From assembly GCF_047654805.1 (NCBI RefSeq), contig NZ_JASGIV010000001.1:682001-746000 (forward strand): a stretch of 64,000 nt of DNA. Reading direction: 5' to 3'. The notes under the pieces were generated by a model. It was not told where the DNA came from, searched no databases, and saw nothing but the letters and a program-made list of their open reading frames with translations. Positions 52,741 to 60,647 of this stretch are shown here, piece after piece. Made by a program: the position numbers and the translations under genes. Origin of the DNA: Pelomonas sp047654805. Its GTDB lineage: Bacteria; Pseudomonadota; Gammaproteobacteria; Burkholderiales; Burkholderiaceae_C. Every line of letters begins with the position of its first letter. Position 1 is the stretch's first letter.

Positions 52741-53253
52741 GTGGCCAAGTCCCTGTCGCACATCCAGAGCCAAATCCAGAAACTCCAAAAGGAAGCCGAC
52801 GCCATTCGCGCGACCGTGATTGCGCGCATTCGCAAAGAGATGGCACAACACGGCCTGACGGCCGAGGACCTGTTCGCCGAAGCGCGCAGCACGTTCATCG
52901 GCAACGGCCGCCGCACGAAGGCCAAGGCAGCCGCCACCAAGGCCCCCAAATACGCCGACGGTGCCGGCAACACCTGGGGCGGCATGGGCAAACGTCCGGG
53001 TTGGATCCGTGAGGCGCTGGAGGCCGGCCGTGCGCTCGAGGAGTTCCTGGTTGGCGCCATCGCCAAGCCGGCGAAGGCAACCAAGGCCACCAAGCCCGCT
53101 CGCAAGAAAGCCGCCACTGCAAAGAAGGCGCCTCCCGCTCGCAAGCCCCCAGCCAAGAAACCCGGACGCGCGGCGGCCACCAAGAAAGCCGCAGCCAAGC
53201 ATCCGGCACGCAAGAAGGCTTCCTCGTCCGCTGATACCCCGGCCGAGTCCTGA
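52741..53253 (+). CDS. H-NS-family nucleoid protein with histone H1-like tail
   Basis: A GTG start at 52741 follows GGAG. The N-terminus is the coiled-coil oligomerisation region (AKSLSHIQSQIQKLQKEADAIRATVIARI), the middle is the DNA-binding domain (PKYADGAGNTWGGMGKRPGWIREAL), and the last 60 residues are an Ala/Lys/Pro-rich tail (KKAATAKKAPPARKPPAKKP). 170 residues. Members bind and silence AT-rich or foreign DNA; the tail should add sequence-independent affinity. Such genes are common on accessory DNA in Burkholderiales. A rho-independent terminator follows. Confidence 0.93.
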   Translation: MAKSLSHIQSQIQKLQKEADAIRATVIARIRKEMAQHGLTAEDLFAEARSTFIGNGRRTKAKAAATKAPKYADGAGNTWGGMGKRPGWIREALEAGRALEEFLVGAIAKPAKATKATKPARKKAATAKKAPPARKPPAKKPGRAAATKKAAAKHPARKKASSSADTPAES

Positions 53254-53370
53254 GAAGCCTAGCGGCCAGCAGGGGCTCAGCCTCGCTTCAGGTTCGGCTG
53301 TCACACTGCAGGCGATTCCTCCCGGAATCCCTGCTTCTCCCTCCCTGAGCAGGCCGGCCCTGCCGGTTCA

Positions 53371-53405
53371 AGCCCCGTGGCGATGCCCCGGGGCTTTTGT
53401 TTTTG
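53371..53405 (+). terminator. Rho-independent terminator after the H-NS-like gene
   Basis: AGCCCC at 53371-53376 pairs with GGGGCT at 53390-53395, and TTTTGTTTTTG follows directly. It lies about 120 bases past the H-NS-like stop and just before the convergent small gene. Confidence 0.85.
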
Positions 53406-53430
53406 TTCGGTCTGTTCGGGAATGCGCCGA

Positions 53431-53748
53431 TCAGCTTGTGTGACGCAGGCGCCGAACAATCTCGCGCACGCGCACTTCGCCATTGGGCACCAGCGTGTCC
53501 AGGTCCGCGCGAGCCCATCGCAGCGCATCCAGGCAGCACAGCATGTCGTCGCTGATGCCGACGTCCACGGCGCGCAGCTCGAACAGGTCGAACGGAGACG
53601 TCCGGCCGTTGAACGTGCCGGCGATGAAAGCCGCGACGCGCCGCGTCTGTCCCGAGTCGCCCTGCTCGGCGATCTTCAGCAGTCGCGCGAACGCCCGCTC
53701 GGCCTGCGCAGCCGCCTTCTGCGAACCTGCACAGCTGCGAATTGGCAT
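53431..53748 (-). CDS. Small protein of unknown function
   Basis: A 105-residue protein from ATG 53748 (MPIRSCAGSQKAAAQAERAF); an ATG at 53778 is also possible. It is mostly helical, with GDSGQTRRVAAFIAGTFNGRTSPFDLFELRAVDVGISDDML in blocks. This pattern (QTRRVA.F, FDL..LR.VD..I.DDML) resembles a family of small proteins often found on plasmids and integrative elements. No function is known. Convergent with the H-NS-like gene. Confidence 0.7.
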   Translation of the reverse strand: MPIRSCAGSQKAAAQAERAFARLLKIAEQGDSGQTRRVAAFIAGTFNGRTSPFDLFELRAVDVGISDDMLCCLDALRWARADLDTLVPNGEVRVREIVRRLRHTS

Positions 53749-53854
53749 GGAGTAAGCAAGAGAAATGGATGGGAACATCAGTCCATTTTTTGGTTAGAAA
53801 GTAGCTCTCAACGAAGGCTCCTAGAGCCTAGTCCGCAGGAGCTATGAAAGAACC

Positions 53855-55108
53855 ATGTCGTCCGCAACCCCACCCTCATCCATACGGCTGAGCGACCTCA
53901 CCCACCCCGTCGTGGCCGGTCTGATTTCGGTCATCGTCAACTACGGCGGCACCTTTATCCTGGTGTTCCAGGCGGCCAAGGTCGCCGGCCTCAGCCCAGA
54001 GCTGACGGCTTCGTGGGTGTGGTCGATTTCGATCGGGGTAGGGGTGACGGGGCTCATTCTCAGTTGGGTCACTCGTGAGCCGATCATCACGGCTTGGTCG
54101 ACACCAGCGGCAGCGTTTCTCGTCACCGCGCTGGCGACCACGCCCTATGCGGAAGCGGTCGGCGCGTACCTGATTTCTGCTGCGGCCTTCGTCCTGCTCG
54201 GACTGTCGCGCTACTTCGAGAGAGTTATCCGGCTGATCCCTCCCGGTGTGGCCTCCGGGCTGTTGGCTGGCATCCTGTTGCAGTTCGGGATCGGTGCCTT
54301 CGGCGGCATGAGCGTCGACCCGCTGCTGGCGGGGCTGCTGATCGTCGCCTACGTTGTACTGAAACGGTTCACTGCACGTTATGCCGTGGTCGGCATTTTG
54401 GTGTTGGGCCTGGCGTTCCTGCTGATCCAGGACCGTGTCGATCTGTCCGGTTTGACGTTGAAGTTCGCGGCCCCGGCTTTCACCATGCCATCGTTCTCGC
54501 TCAACGCCTTGCTGAGCGTGGCGTTGCCGCTGTTCCTCATCACCCTGACCGGCCAGTACATGCCCGGCATGCTGGTGCTGCGCAATGATGGGTTCAAGAC
54601 CAGCGCCAATCCCATCGTGACGGTCACCGGGCTGGGCTCGCTGCTAATGGCGCCCTTCGGCTCGCACGCCTTCAACATTGCCGCGATCACGGCGGCCATT
54701 TGCACGGGGCGCGAGGCACATGAAGATCCCTCTAAGCGCTGGATCGCCGGTATCGCAGCGGGCGTGTTCTACATCCTCGTCGGCGTGTTCGGCGTGACGC
54801 TGGCCGCCGTCTTCATGGCATTCCCGGCGACGTTCATCACCACACTGGCGGGCCTCGCGCTGCTGGGCACGATCGGCGGCAGCCTGGCCAACGCCATGGC
54901 CGATGCCAAGACCCGGGAAGCCTCGCTGATCACGTTTCTGGCCGCCGCAGCCAATATCAAGATGCTGGGTGTTGGCGGTGCCTTCTGGGGCCTGCTGATC
55001 GGCTTGGTGGCCTACGCCGTGCTCAATGGCCGATGGTCGCATCCCCAGCCGCAGATCGAGGCGGCCACCATTTCCGTACCGGCCGCAAGCAAAGGAGCGG
55101 CCAACTGA
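53855..55108 (+). CDS. benE: Benzoate/H+ symporter, BenE family
   Basis: A 417-residue membrane protein with 12 predicted helices. BenE landmarks include VVAGLISVIVNYGGTFILVFQAA, WVWSISIGVGVTGL, REPIITAWSTPAAAFL, LIPPGVASGLLAGILLQFG, LITLTGQYMPGMLVLRNDG and PFGSHAFNIAAITAAICTGREAHED (in blocks). The family imports benzoate or related aromatic acids with protons. Its stop overlaps the yggS start (TGATG), so the genes are translationally coupled. No benzoate-degrading enzymes are in the window, so the exact substrate is open. Confidence 0.93.
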   Translation: MSSATPPSSIRLSDLTHPVVAGLISVIVNYGGTFILVFQAAKVAGLSPELTASWVWSISIGVGVTGLILSWVTREPIITAWSTPAAAFLVTALATTPYAEAVGAYLISAAAFVLLGLSRYFERVIRLIPPGVASGLLAGILLQFGIGAFGGMSVDPLLAGLLIVAYVVLKRFTARYAVVGILVLGLAFLLIQDRVDLSGLTLKFAAPAFTMPSFSLNALLSVALPLFLITLTGQYMPGMLVLRNDGFKTSANPIVTVTGLGSLLMAPFGSHAFNIAAITAAICTGREAHEDPSKRWIAGIAAGVFYILVGVFGVTLAAVFMAFPATFITTLAGLALLGTIGGSLANAMADAKTREASLITFLAAAANIKMLGVGGAFWGLLIGLVAYAVLNGRWSHPQPQIEAATISVPAASKGAAN

Positions 55109-55768
55109 TGCCAGCCTCGGCCGTCACGCAAACCAGCCACGATCAACACGGCCTATACCCGCAGGCAGCCACGGTCGAAGACTTTCGGCAGAATCTGGTG
55201 AATGTGCGCGAGCGTATCGACGCAGCCTCTCGTCGCGCCGGCCGCGACCCAGCGAATGTGCGTCTGCTGCCTGTCAGCAAGACCTTTGATGAGGCGCACA
55301 TCCGCCTGGCCTACGCCGCCGGTTGCCGCCAGCTCGGCGAGAACAAGGTGCAGGAAGCCCACCGCAAGTGGACTGCCATGGCAGACCTGGCGGACCTTCA
55401 GTGTTCGGTCATCGGCCATTTGCAGACCAACAAGGCCAAACTGGTGGCTGCCTTTGCAACGGAGTTCCAGGCACTCGACAGTTTGCGTGTCGCTGAGGCG
55501 TTGGACCGCCGCCTGCAGGTCGAGGGGCGTTCACTGGACGTCTTCGTTCAGGTCAATACCTCCGGCGAGGCCAGCAAGTACGGCTTGCAGCCGCAAGAAG
55601 TGTTGTCGTTCGTCAAAGAACTGCCGGCATTCACAGCCTTGCGTGTGCGGGGCTTGATGACGCTGGCGTTGTTCTCCAGCGAAGCCGAACGAGTACGACA
55701 GTGCTTCATTCTGCTGCGAAACCTGCGCGATCAATTGCGCGAATGCGCACCAACGGGCATTGGGCTAG

Positions 55769-56589
55769 GGCCTGTTAACACAAACGCAATCCGTCAGCGA
55801 TCAGAGCGAAGCTGATGAAGGCGGTGAACATGATGTCGAGCTTCTCGAAGCGGGAGAAGATTCGGCGATAGCCCTTGAGGCGGCGGAACAGGCGCTCGAC
55901 TTCATTGCGGCGCTTGTACATCTCGCGGTCGTACTCCCAGGGCTCGATGCGCGTGCTCAGGGGCGGCACGACAGGGATGAACCCCAGGTCGAGTGCGAGC
56001 TGCCGAGTTTCGTTGCCCTCGTAGGCGCGATCCATCAACAGATGCAAAGGCCGATTGGGCGCACCGAGCCGCTTCAGCAGAGCTCGCCCCTCGGGAGCAT
56101 CGTGCGCCTGCCCTGGTGACAGCGAGAAGGTTATGGCCGTGCGCGCGTCCGCCGCGACGAGATGGATTTTGGTGTTCCACCCACCACGGGATTTGCCGAT
56201 AGCTTGCGGACCGTTTTTTTTGGCGCGCCGGTGCCATCGGGGTGCACCTTGACGCTGGTGCTGTCCAGCGACACCGCTTCAATCTTGATCTGCACGATCT
56301 GCGCCTGCTGCAATTGCTCGAAGGTCCGGTCCAAAACGCCCGACTTTGCCCAGCGGCTCATGCGCGTGTAGATCGTATGCCAGTTGCCGAAGCGCTTGGG
56401 CAAGCCGCGCCATTTGCAGCCGTGCTCAGCAACGTAAAGGATGGCATTCAACACCTGCAGATTCGACAGGCTGACATTGCCGCGTTGCAGCGGCAAGCAG
56501 TGCTCGATCTGCGCGAATTGGGCTGCTGTGATCTCCATGCACTCACTGTCGCAGCCCAATTGCTTTGGTGCAATTAGTGTTAACAGGCC
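55769..56589 (-). mobile_element. IS5-family (IS427-like) element with CTAG target duplication
   Basis: An 821-bp element bounded by perfect 13-bp inverted repeats GGCCTGTTAACAC and flanked by CTAG on both sides (55765-55768 and 56590-56593). Size, YTAR target and two-frame transposase match the IS427 group of IS5. It has split the yggS gene. Confidence 0.94.
55775..56538 (-). CDS. IS5-family transposase in two frames joined by frameshifting
   Basis: The first frame starts at ATG 56538 (MEITAAQFAQIEHCLPLQRGNVSL) and covers NAILYVAEHGCKWRGLPKRFGNWHTIYTRMSRW (in blocks), VSLDSTSVKVHPDGTGAPKK with the first Asp, ending at 56131. The catalytic remainder is one base back: KKNGPQAIGKSRGG, then LLMDRAYEGNETRQLA with the second Asp and YDREMYKRRNEVERLFRRLKGYRRIFSRF with the Glu. 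The switch falls on eight A residues of the coding strand (56221-56214), as in the inner IS3 element. Both frames are otherwise open, so a programmed shift is more likely than decay. Confidence 0.9.
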
Positions 56590-56744
56590 CTAGAGGAACT
56601 GTCCATGGGCATGTCCGGTGACTTCGAGATCGCCATCGAGGAAGGCGCCACCGTCGTGCGCGTCGGCCAGGCCATTTTTGGTGCGCGCAGCATCCCTGAC
56701 AGCCATTACTGGCCCGCGGGCTCAACCACTGAGGAATCGCCGTC

Positions 56745-57452
56745 ATGAAGACCGCCATCGCCATCCACCACGTCTGCTTCGAGGACCTGGGGACGCTGGA
56801 GCCCTTGCTCGAAGCTCGGGGCTACGCCATCCGCTATGTGGACGCCACGGTCGATGACCTGCGCACGCTCGATGTCGCGACCCCGGATTTGCTGGTCGTG
56901 CTAGGCGGCCCGATCGGCGCCTTCGACGAGGCGCTTTACCCATTCATCGCTGACGAGTTGAACGTATTGCACAAGCGACTGGAGAGCCGGAAAGCGCTGC
57001 TGGGCATATGCCTAGGGGCGCAGTTGATAGCCCGTGCATTGGGTGCGCATGTCGGCCCAATGGGTGTTAAGGAAATCGGCTATGCCCCGTTGAGCCTAAC
57101 GGCGGAAGGAAAGGACTCACCGCTGGGAGCGCTCGGCGATGTACCTGTGTTGCACTGGCACGGGGACCAGTTCGACATTCCAGCGGGCGCATTGCGCCTG
57201 GCTGGTACGGACGTCTGCTCCAACCAAGCATTCGCCCTTGGACATCATGTCCTCGGACTCCAGTTCCATCTGGAAGCAGATGCGCGGCGGATCGAACGAT
57301 GGCTGGTAGGCCATAGCTGTGAGCTCGCGCAATCAGGGATCGACCTGCTCGGGCTACGCGCACAAGCCCATGCGCTGCAAGCACAGTTGCCGGCAGCAGC
57401 TTCCGCAGTGCTTTCTCGCTGGCTTGATGCGGCTGAACCAGATCCCCAATGA
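56745..57452 (+). CDS. Class I glutamine amidotransferase-like protein
   Basis: A 235-residue protein of the GMP synthase/GATase1 type. The nucleophile elbow is LLGICLGAQLIARALG (Cys in GICLGAQ), the oxyanion strand is VVLGGPIGAFDE, and the His-Glu pair is in LGLQFHLEAD. LHWHGDQFDIPAGA is also typical. It is a stand-alone amidase domain, so it may hydrolyse glutamine for a partner or act on gamma-glutamyl compounds, as PuuD-like enzymes do. It overlaps the broken yggS gene by 4 bases, and the IS probably lowers its expression through polarity. Confidence 0.9.
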   Translation: MKTAIAIHHVCFEDLGTLEPLLEARGYAIRYVDATVDDLRTLDVATPDLLVVLGGPIGAFDEALYPFIADELNVLHKRLESRKALLGICLGAQLIARALGAHVGPMGVKEIGYAPLSLTAEGKDSPLGALGDVPVLHWHGDQFDIPAGALRLAGTDVCSNQAFALGHHVLGLQFHLEADARRIERWLVGHSCELAQSGIDLLGLRAQAHALQAQLPAAASAVLSRWLDAAEPDPQ

Positions 57453-57875
57453 GGCCGGCCATGAGGGCGCGGCGTCAATCTCCGAAGAAAGACAGCCGCA
57501 CGGGGTAGCGCCGCGCACCTCTAGGAGCAACACGGCCTCGACAACCTAAATGCGATTGCCGACGCTGTCGTCCGCATGGGATCTCGTCGAGTATGCGTGC
57601 CGTTCACGTGGACCTTGAAACGCCGACCAAGCTACAGCGATGCAACATCTGGGCATCGGTGCTGCTGACTCATCGGTCCCGAGTCCGCGCGCATCCAGGG
57701 CACCTCTGGAGTCTTTGGCGCAGTGGCTATACGCGACATCCACAGCTCACACCATTGAGCTCAGAGCCTCGGCAGCTCGCATAAGCATCACCGTTTTTGT
57801 TCGTAGTCAGCGCTAGGACGCTCACCTAGATTGCGGAACCTGACATGACAGGTCAGGCCCTCTCTCTCACTGAGC
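57453..57875. other. Intergenic region before the GntR gene
   Basis: About 420 bases. Short frames have no support. An imperfect palindrome close to the GntR start is listed separately. No clear terminator was seen after the amidotransferase gene. Confidence 0.5.
57838..57853. promoter_or_regulatory. Candidate GntR operator
   Basis: ACCTGACATGACAGGT is a 16-bp inverted repeat with one mismatched pair, 22 bases before the GntR start codon. A second AGGTC follows at once. The position suits autoregulation of the gntR-led operon. Evidence is symmetry and position only. Confidence 0.45.
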
Positions 57876-58640
57876 ATGAACGCCGTCGCTGACGCCCCCT
57901 TACATCCTGGCCCTGCCGCCGTGCGGCTGTACAGCCGCATCCGCGAGGACATCCGCGAACGCATCGTCAGCGGCGCTTGGCAGCCGCATGATCGGCTGCC
58001 CTCCGAGAGCGCGCTGATGGGCCTGTACGGCGTCAGCCGCATCACCGTGAGGCAGGCACTGGGTGACCTGCAGAAGGAGCGCGTCATCTTCAAGGTGGCG
58101 GGCAAGGGCAGCTTCGTCTCGCCAACCAAGCCCTTCCAGGAACTCGGCCGGCTGCAAGGATTTGCCGAGGCCATGGGGGCATTGGGCCACGACACCTACA
58201 ACCGCGTCCTGTCCGTGAGCATGGTGCCGGCGACCGAAGACGTCGCCCAGCGCCTGTTGCTCACGGCCGGAGATCTCGTCACCGAGATCCGCCGCGTGCG
58301 GCATGTCGGCAGCCAACCGGTGTCGCTGGACCTGACCTGGCTGCCGCTCGCACTCGGCCAGCGTGTGGCCCGCGAAGACCTGGCCGTGCGCGACATATTC
58401 GGCATCCTCGAAGCCGACTGCGCCGCGCCGCTCGGCCATGCCGACCTCGTCATGGACGCCCAGCTCGCCGACGCTGAACAGGCCGCGCTGCTCGGCGTGG
58501 ACCGTGGCGCACCGCTGCTGCACATCGAAAGACTCACGCACGGCACCGACGGCCGGCCGCTCGACTACGAGCACCTGTACTGCCGCGCCGACAACTTCCA
58601 GTACCGGCTGCGCCTGCAACGCGGCCCGAATCTCAAATGA
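57876..58640 (+). CDS. GntR/HutC-family regulator with UTRA domain
   Basis: A 254-residue protein. The N-terminal winged helix reads LYSRIREDIRERIVSGAWQPHDRLPSESALMGLYGVSRITVRQALGDLQKERVIFKVAGKGSFV in blocks, the standard GntR pattern. The C-terminal UTRA effector domain has TEIRRVRHVGSQPVSLDLTWLP and GAPLLHIERLTHGTDGRPLDYEHLYCRADNFQYRLRL in blocks. Its stop overlaps the start of the flavoprotein gene (ATGA), so it is the first gene of the redox/ABC operon and probably its ligand-responsive repressor. Confidence 0.94.
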   Translation: MNAVADAPLHPGPAAVRLYSRIREDIRERIVSGAWQPHDRLPSESALMGLYGVSRITVRQALGDLQKERVIFKVAGKGSFVSPTKPFQELGRLQGFAEAMGALGHDTYNRVLSVSMVPATEDVAQRLLLTAGDLVTEIRRVRHVGSQPVSLDLTWLPLALGQRVAREDLAVRDIFGILEADCAAPLGHADLVMDAQLADAEQAALLGVDRGAPLLHIERLTHGTDGRPLDYEHLYCRADNFQYRLRLQRGPNLK

Positions 58641-60364
58641 ACACCATAGAAACCGAAGTCGACGTACTCGTCATCGGCGGCGGCACCGCCGGCCCGATGG
58701 CGGCCGTCAAGGCCAAGCAGGCCAATCCGAAGCTGCGCGTGCTGCTGCTGGAGAAGGCCAACGTCAAGCGCAGCGGCGCCATCAGCATGGGCATGGACGG
58801 GCTCAACAACGCCGTGCTGCCCGGCCACGCCACGCCCGAGCAGTACGTGCGCGAGATCACCGTCGCCAACGACGGCATCGTCAATCAGAAGACGGTCATG
58901 GCCTATGCGGCCAACAGCCACGCGATGGTCGAGGAGCTGGACCGCTGGGGTGTCAAGTTCGAGAAGGACGAGACCGGCGACTACGCCGTTAAGAAGGTCC
59001 ACCACATGGGCAGCTACGTCCTGCCCATGCCCGAGGGCCACGACATCAAGAAGGTGCTTTACCGCCAGCTGAAGCGCGCGCGGGTGGAGATCACCAACCG
59101 CCTCGTCGCCACGCGGCTGCTGACGCACGAGGGGCGCATCGCCGGCGCGATGGCCTTCGACTGCCGCACGACGGATTTCCACGTCATCCGTGCCAAGAGC
59201 GTCGTGCTGGCCTGCGGCGCAGCCGGGCGCCTGGGCCTGCCGGCCAGCGGCTACCTGTTCGGCACCTACGAGAACCCCACCAACGCGGGCGACGGCTACA
59301 GCATGGCCTTCCACGCAGGCGCCGAGTTGTCGGGCATCGAGTGCTTCCAGATCAACCCGCTGATCAAGGACTACAACGGCCCAGCCTGTGCTTACGTGAC
59401 CGGCCCCTTCGGCGGCTACACGACCAACGCGCAAGGCCAGCGCTTCATCGAGTGCGACTACTGGTCGGGCCAGATGATGTGGGAGTTCTATCGCGAGCTG
59501 CAGGGTGGCAACGGCCCGGTGTTCCTGAAGCTGGACCACTTGGCCGAGGAAACGATCCAGGAGATCGAGACCATCCTGCACACCAACGAGCGGCCCAGCC
59601 GCGGCCGCTTCCACGCCGGCCGCGGCACGGACTACCGCGAGCGCATGGTGGAGATGCACATCTCCGAGATCGGCCTGTGCAGCGGCCACTCGGCCTCGGG
59701 CGTGTGGGTCAACGAGCATGCGCAGACGACGGTGGCCGGCCTGCACTCCGCGGGCGACATGGCCTGCGTGCCGCACAACTACATGCTCGGCGCCTTCGTC
59801 TACGGCAAGCTGGCCGGCGAGAGCAGCACGGCCTTCTGCGCCGAGCACGACTTCGCGCCGGTGGATGCGGCCCAGGTCGAGGCCGAGCGCGCCCGCGTGC
59901 AAGCGCCTCTGCTGCGTGACAAAGGCCTTCCACCCAACCAAGTCGAGTTCAAGCTGCGCCGGATGGTCAACGACTACCTGCAGCCGCCCAAGGTCACGAA
60001 GAAGATGGAGATTGGTCTGGAACGCTTCGAAGGCATCCGCGAAGACCTCGACCAGCTGCAGGCCCGCGACCCGCACGAGTTGATGCGGGCGATGGAAGTG
60101 CACGCCATCCGTGACTGCGCCGAGATGGCCGCGCGGGCATCGCTGTTCCGCACCGAGAGCCGCTGGGGCCTGTACCACGCGCGCGTCGACTACCCCGAGA
60201 CCAACGACGCCGACTGGCGTGTGCACGCCCAGCTGCACAAGGACGCGCAGGGCCGCATGGCCTGCTTCAAGCGCGCCATCGAGCCCTACATCGTCCCCAT
60301 CGCCCAGGCCGACAGCTCGGCCTACGCACGCCTTCGCATTCCCGCGGAAGCCGTCCCCGCTTGA
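58637..60364 (+). CDS. AprA/fumarate reductase-like FAD flavoprotein
   Basis: A 575-residue flavoprotein of the succinate dehydrogenase/fumarate reductase/APS reductase superfamily. The FAD site is DVLVIGGGTAGPMAAVKAKQ, followed by LLLEKANVKRSGAISMGMDGLNN, which is closer to AprA (EKA...RSGA...G) than to fumarate reductase. VVLACGAAGRLGLPASG, NAGDGYSMAFHAGAELSGIECFQINP (in blocks) and GLHSAGDMACVPHNYMLGAFVYGKLAGES close the FAD domain; a helical C-terminus ends in RWGLYHARVDYPETND. No signal peptide, so cytoplasmic. Together with the next gene it looks like an AprAB-type pair. The actual substrate may be a sulfur oxyanion or organic acid and is not known. Confidence 0.88.
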   Translation: MNTIETEVDVLVIGGGTAGPMAAVKAKQANPKLRVLLLEKANVKRSGAISMGMDGLNNAVLPGHATPEQYVREITVANDGIVNQKTVMAYAANSHAMVEELDRWGVKFEKDETGDYAVKKVHHMGSYVLPMPEGHDIKKVLYRQLKRARVEITNRLVATRLLTHEGRIAGAMAFDCRTTDFHVIRAKSVVLACGAAGRLGLPASGYLFGTYENPTNAGDGYSMAFHAGAELSGIECFQINPLIKDYNGPACAYVTGPFGGYTTNAQGQRFIECDYWSGQMMWEFYRELQGGNGPVFLKLDHLAEETIQEIETILHTNERPSRGRFHAGRGTDYRERMVEMHISEIGLCSGHSASGVWVNEHAQTTVAGLHSAGDMACVPHNYMLGAFVYGKLAGESSTAFCAEHDFAPVDAAQVEAERARVQAPLLRDKGLPPNQVEFKLRRMVNDYLQPPKVTKKMEIGLERFEGIREDLDQLQARDPHELMRAMEVHAIRDCAEMAARASLFRTESRWGLYHARVDYPETNDADWRVHAQLHKDAQGRMACFKRAIEPYIVPIAQADSSAYARLRIPAEAVPA

Positions 60365-60375
60365 AGGATCACTTC

Positions 60376-60636
60376 ATGAGCACCGTCATGACCACCCCCA
60401 TCCGCCCGCAGGCCCTGACGCCTTCGCAGGTGCCCGTCACCGTCGATGCCGACAAGTGCATCGCTCACAAGGGTTGCACCGTTTGCGTGGACGTCTGTCC
60501 GCTCGATGTGCTGGCCATCGACCTCAGCAAGGGCACGGCCTACATGAAGTTCGACGAGTGCTGGTACTGCATGCCCTGCGAGAAGGACTGCCCCACAGGA
60601 GCCGTCCACGTCGAGATCCCTTACCTGTTGCGCTGA
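60376..60636 (+). CDS. AprB-like ferredoxin with two 4Fe-4S clusters
   Basis: ATG 60376 follows GAAGGA; a TTG at 60361 is less likely. 86 residues. The cysteines are arranged CIAHKGCTVCVDVCP and CWYCMPCEKDCP, two interleaved CxxC sets for two 4Fe-4S clusters. MKFDECWYCMPCEKDCPTGA is close to the CWEC..C...CP end of APS reductase beta subunits. It should pass electrons to or from the flavoprotein encoded 11 bases upstream. Confidence 0.9.
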   Translation: MSTVMTTPIRPQALTPSQVPVTVDADKCIAHKGCTVCVDVCPLDVLAIDLSKGTAYMKFDECWYCMPCEKDCPTGAVHVEIPYLLR

Positions 60637-60647
60637 CCTCCACCACC

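Larger units (their letters stand above)
55108..56748 (+). pseudogene. YggS-family PLP-binding protein gene split by an IS5-family element
   Basis: The 5' part (55108 to 55768) encodes FRQNLVNVRERIDAASRRAGRDP, the PLP lysine motif VRLLPVSKTFDE, GENKVQEAHRKW, VIGHLQTNKAK and FVQVNTSGEASKYGL. The 3' part (56594 to 56748) encodes the conserved end LSMGMSGDFEIAIEEGATVVRVGQAIFG in blocks. Removing bases 55769-56589 and one CTAG restores the frame through GIGLEELSMGM. The rebuilt protein is about 270 residues. YggS/PROSC proteins maintain PLP homeostasis. The truncated protein keeps the lysine but lacks the phosphate-binding end. Its stop overlaps the amidotransferase start (ATGA). Confidence 0.93.

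Noticed and set aside
60111..60647. N-terminal extension of the binding-protein frame
   Set aside because: It overlaps the AprA-like and ferredoxin genes in another frame, and the signal peptide at 60648 marks the true start.
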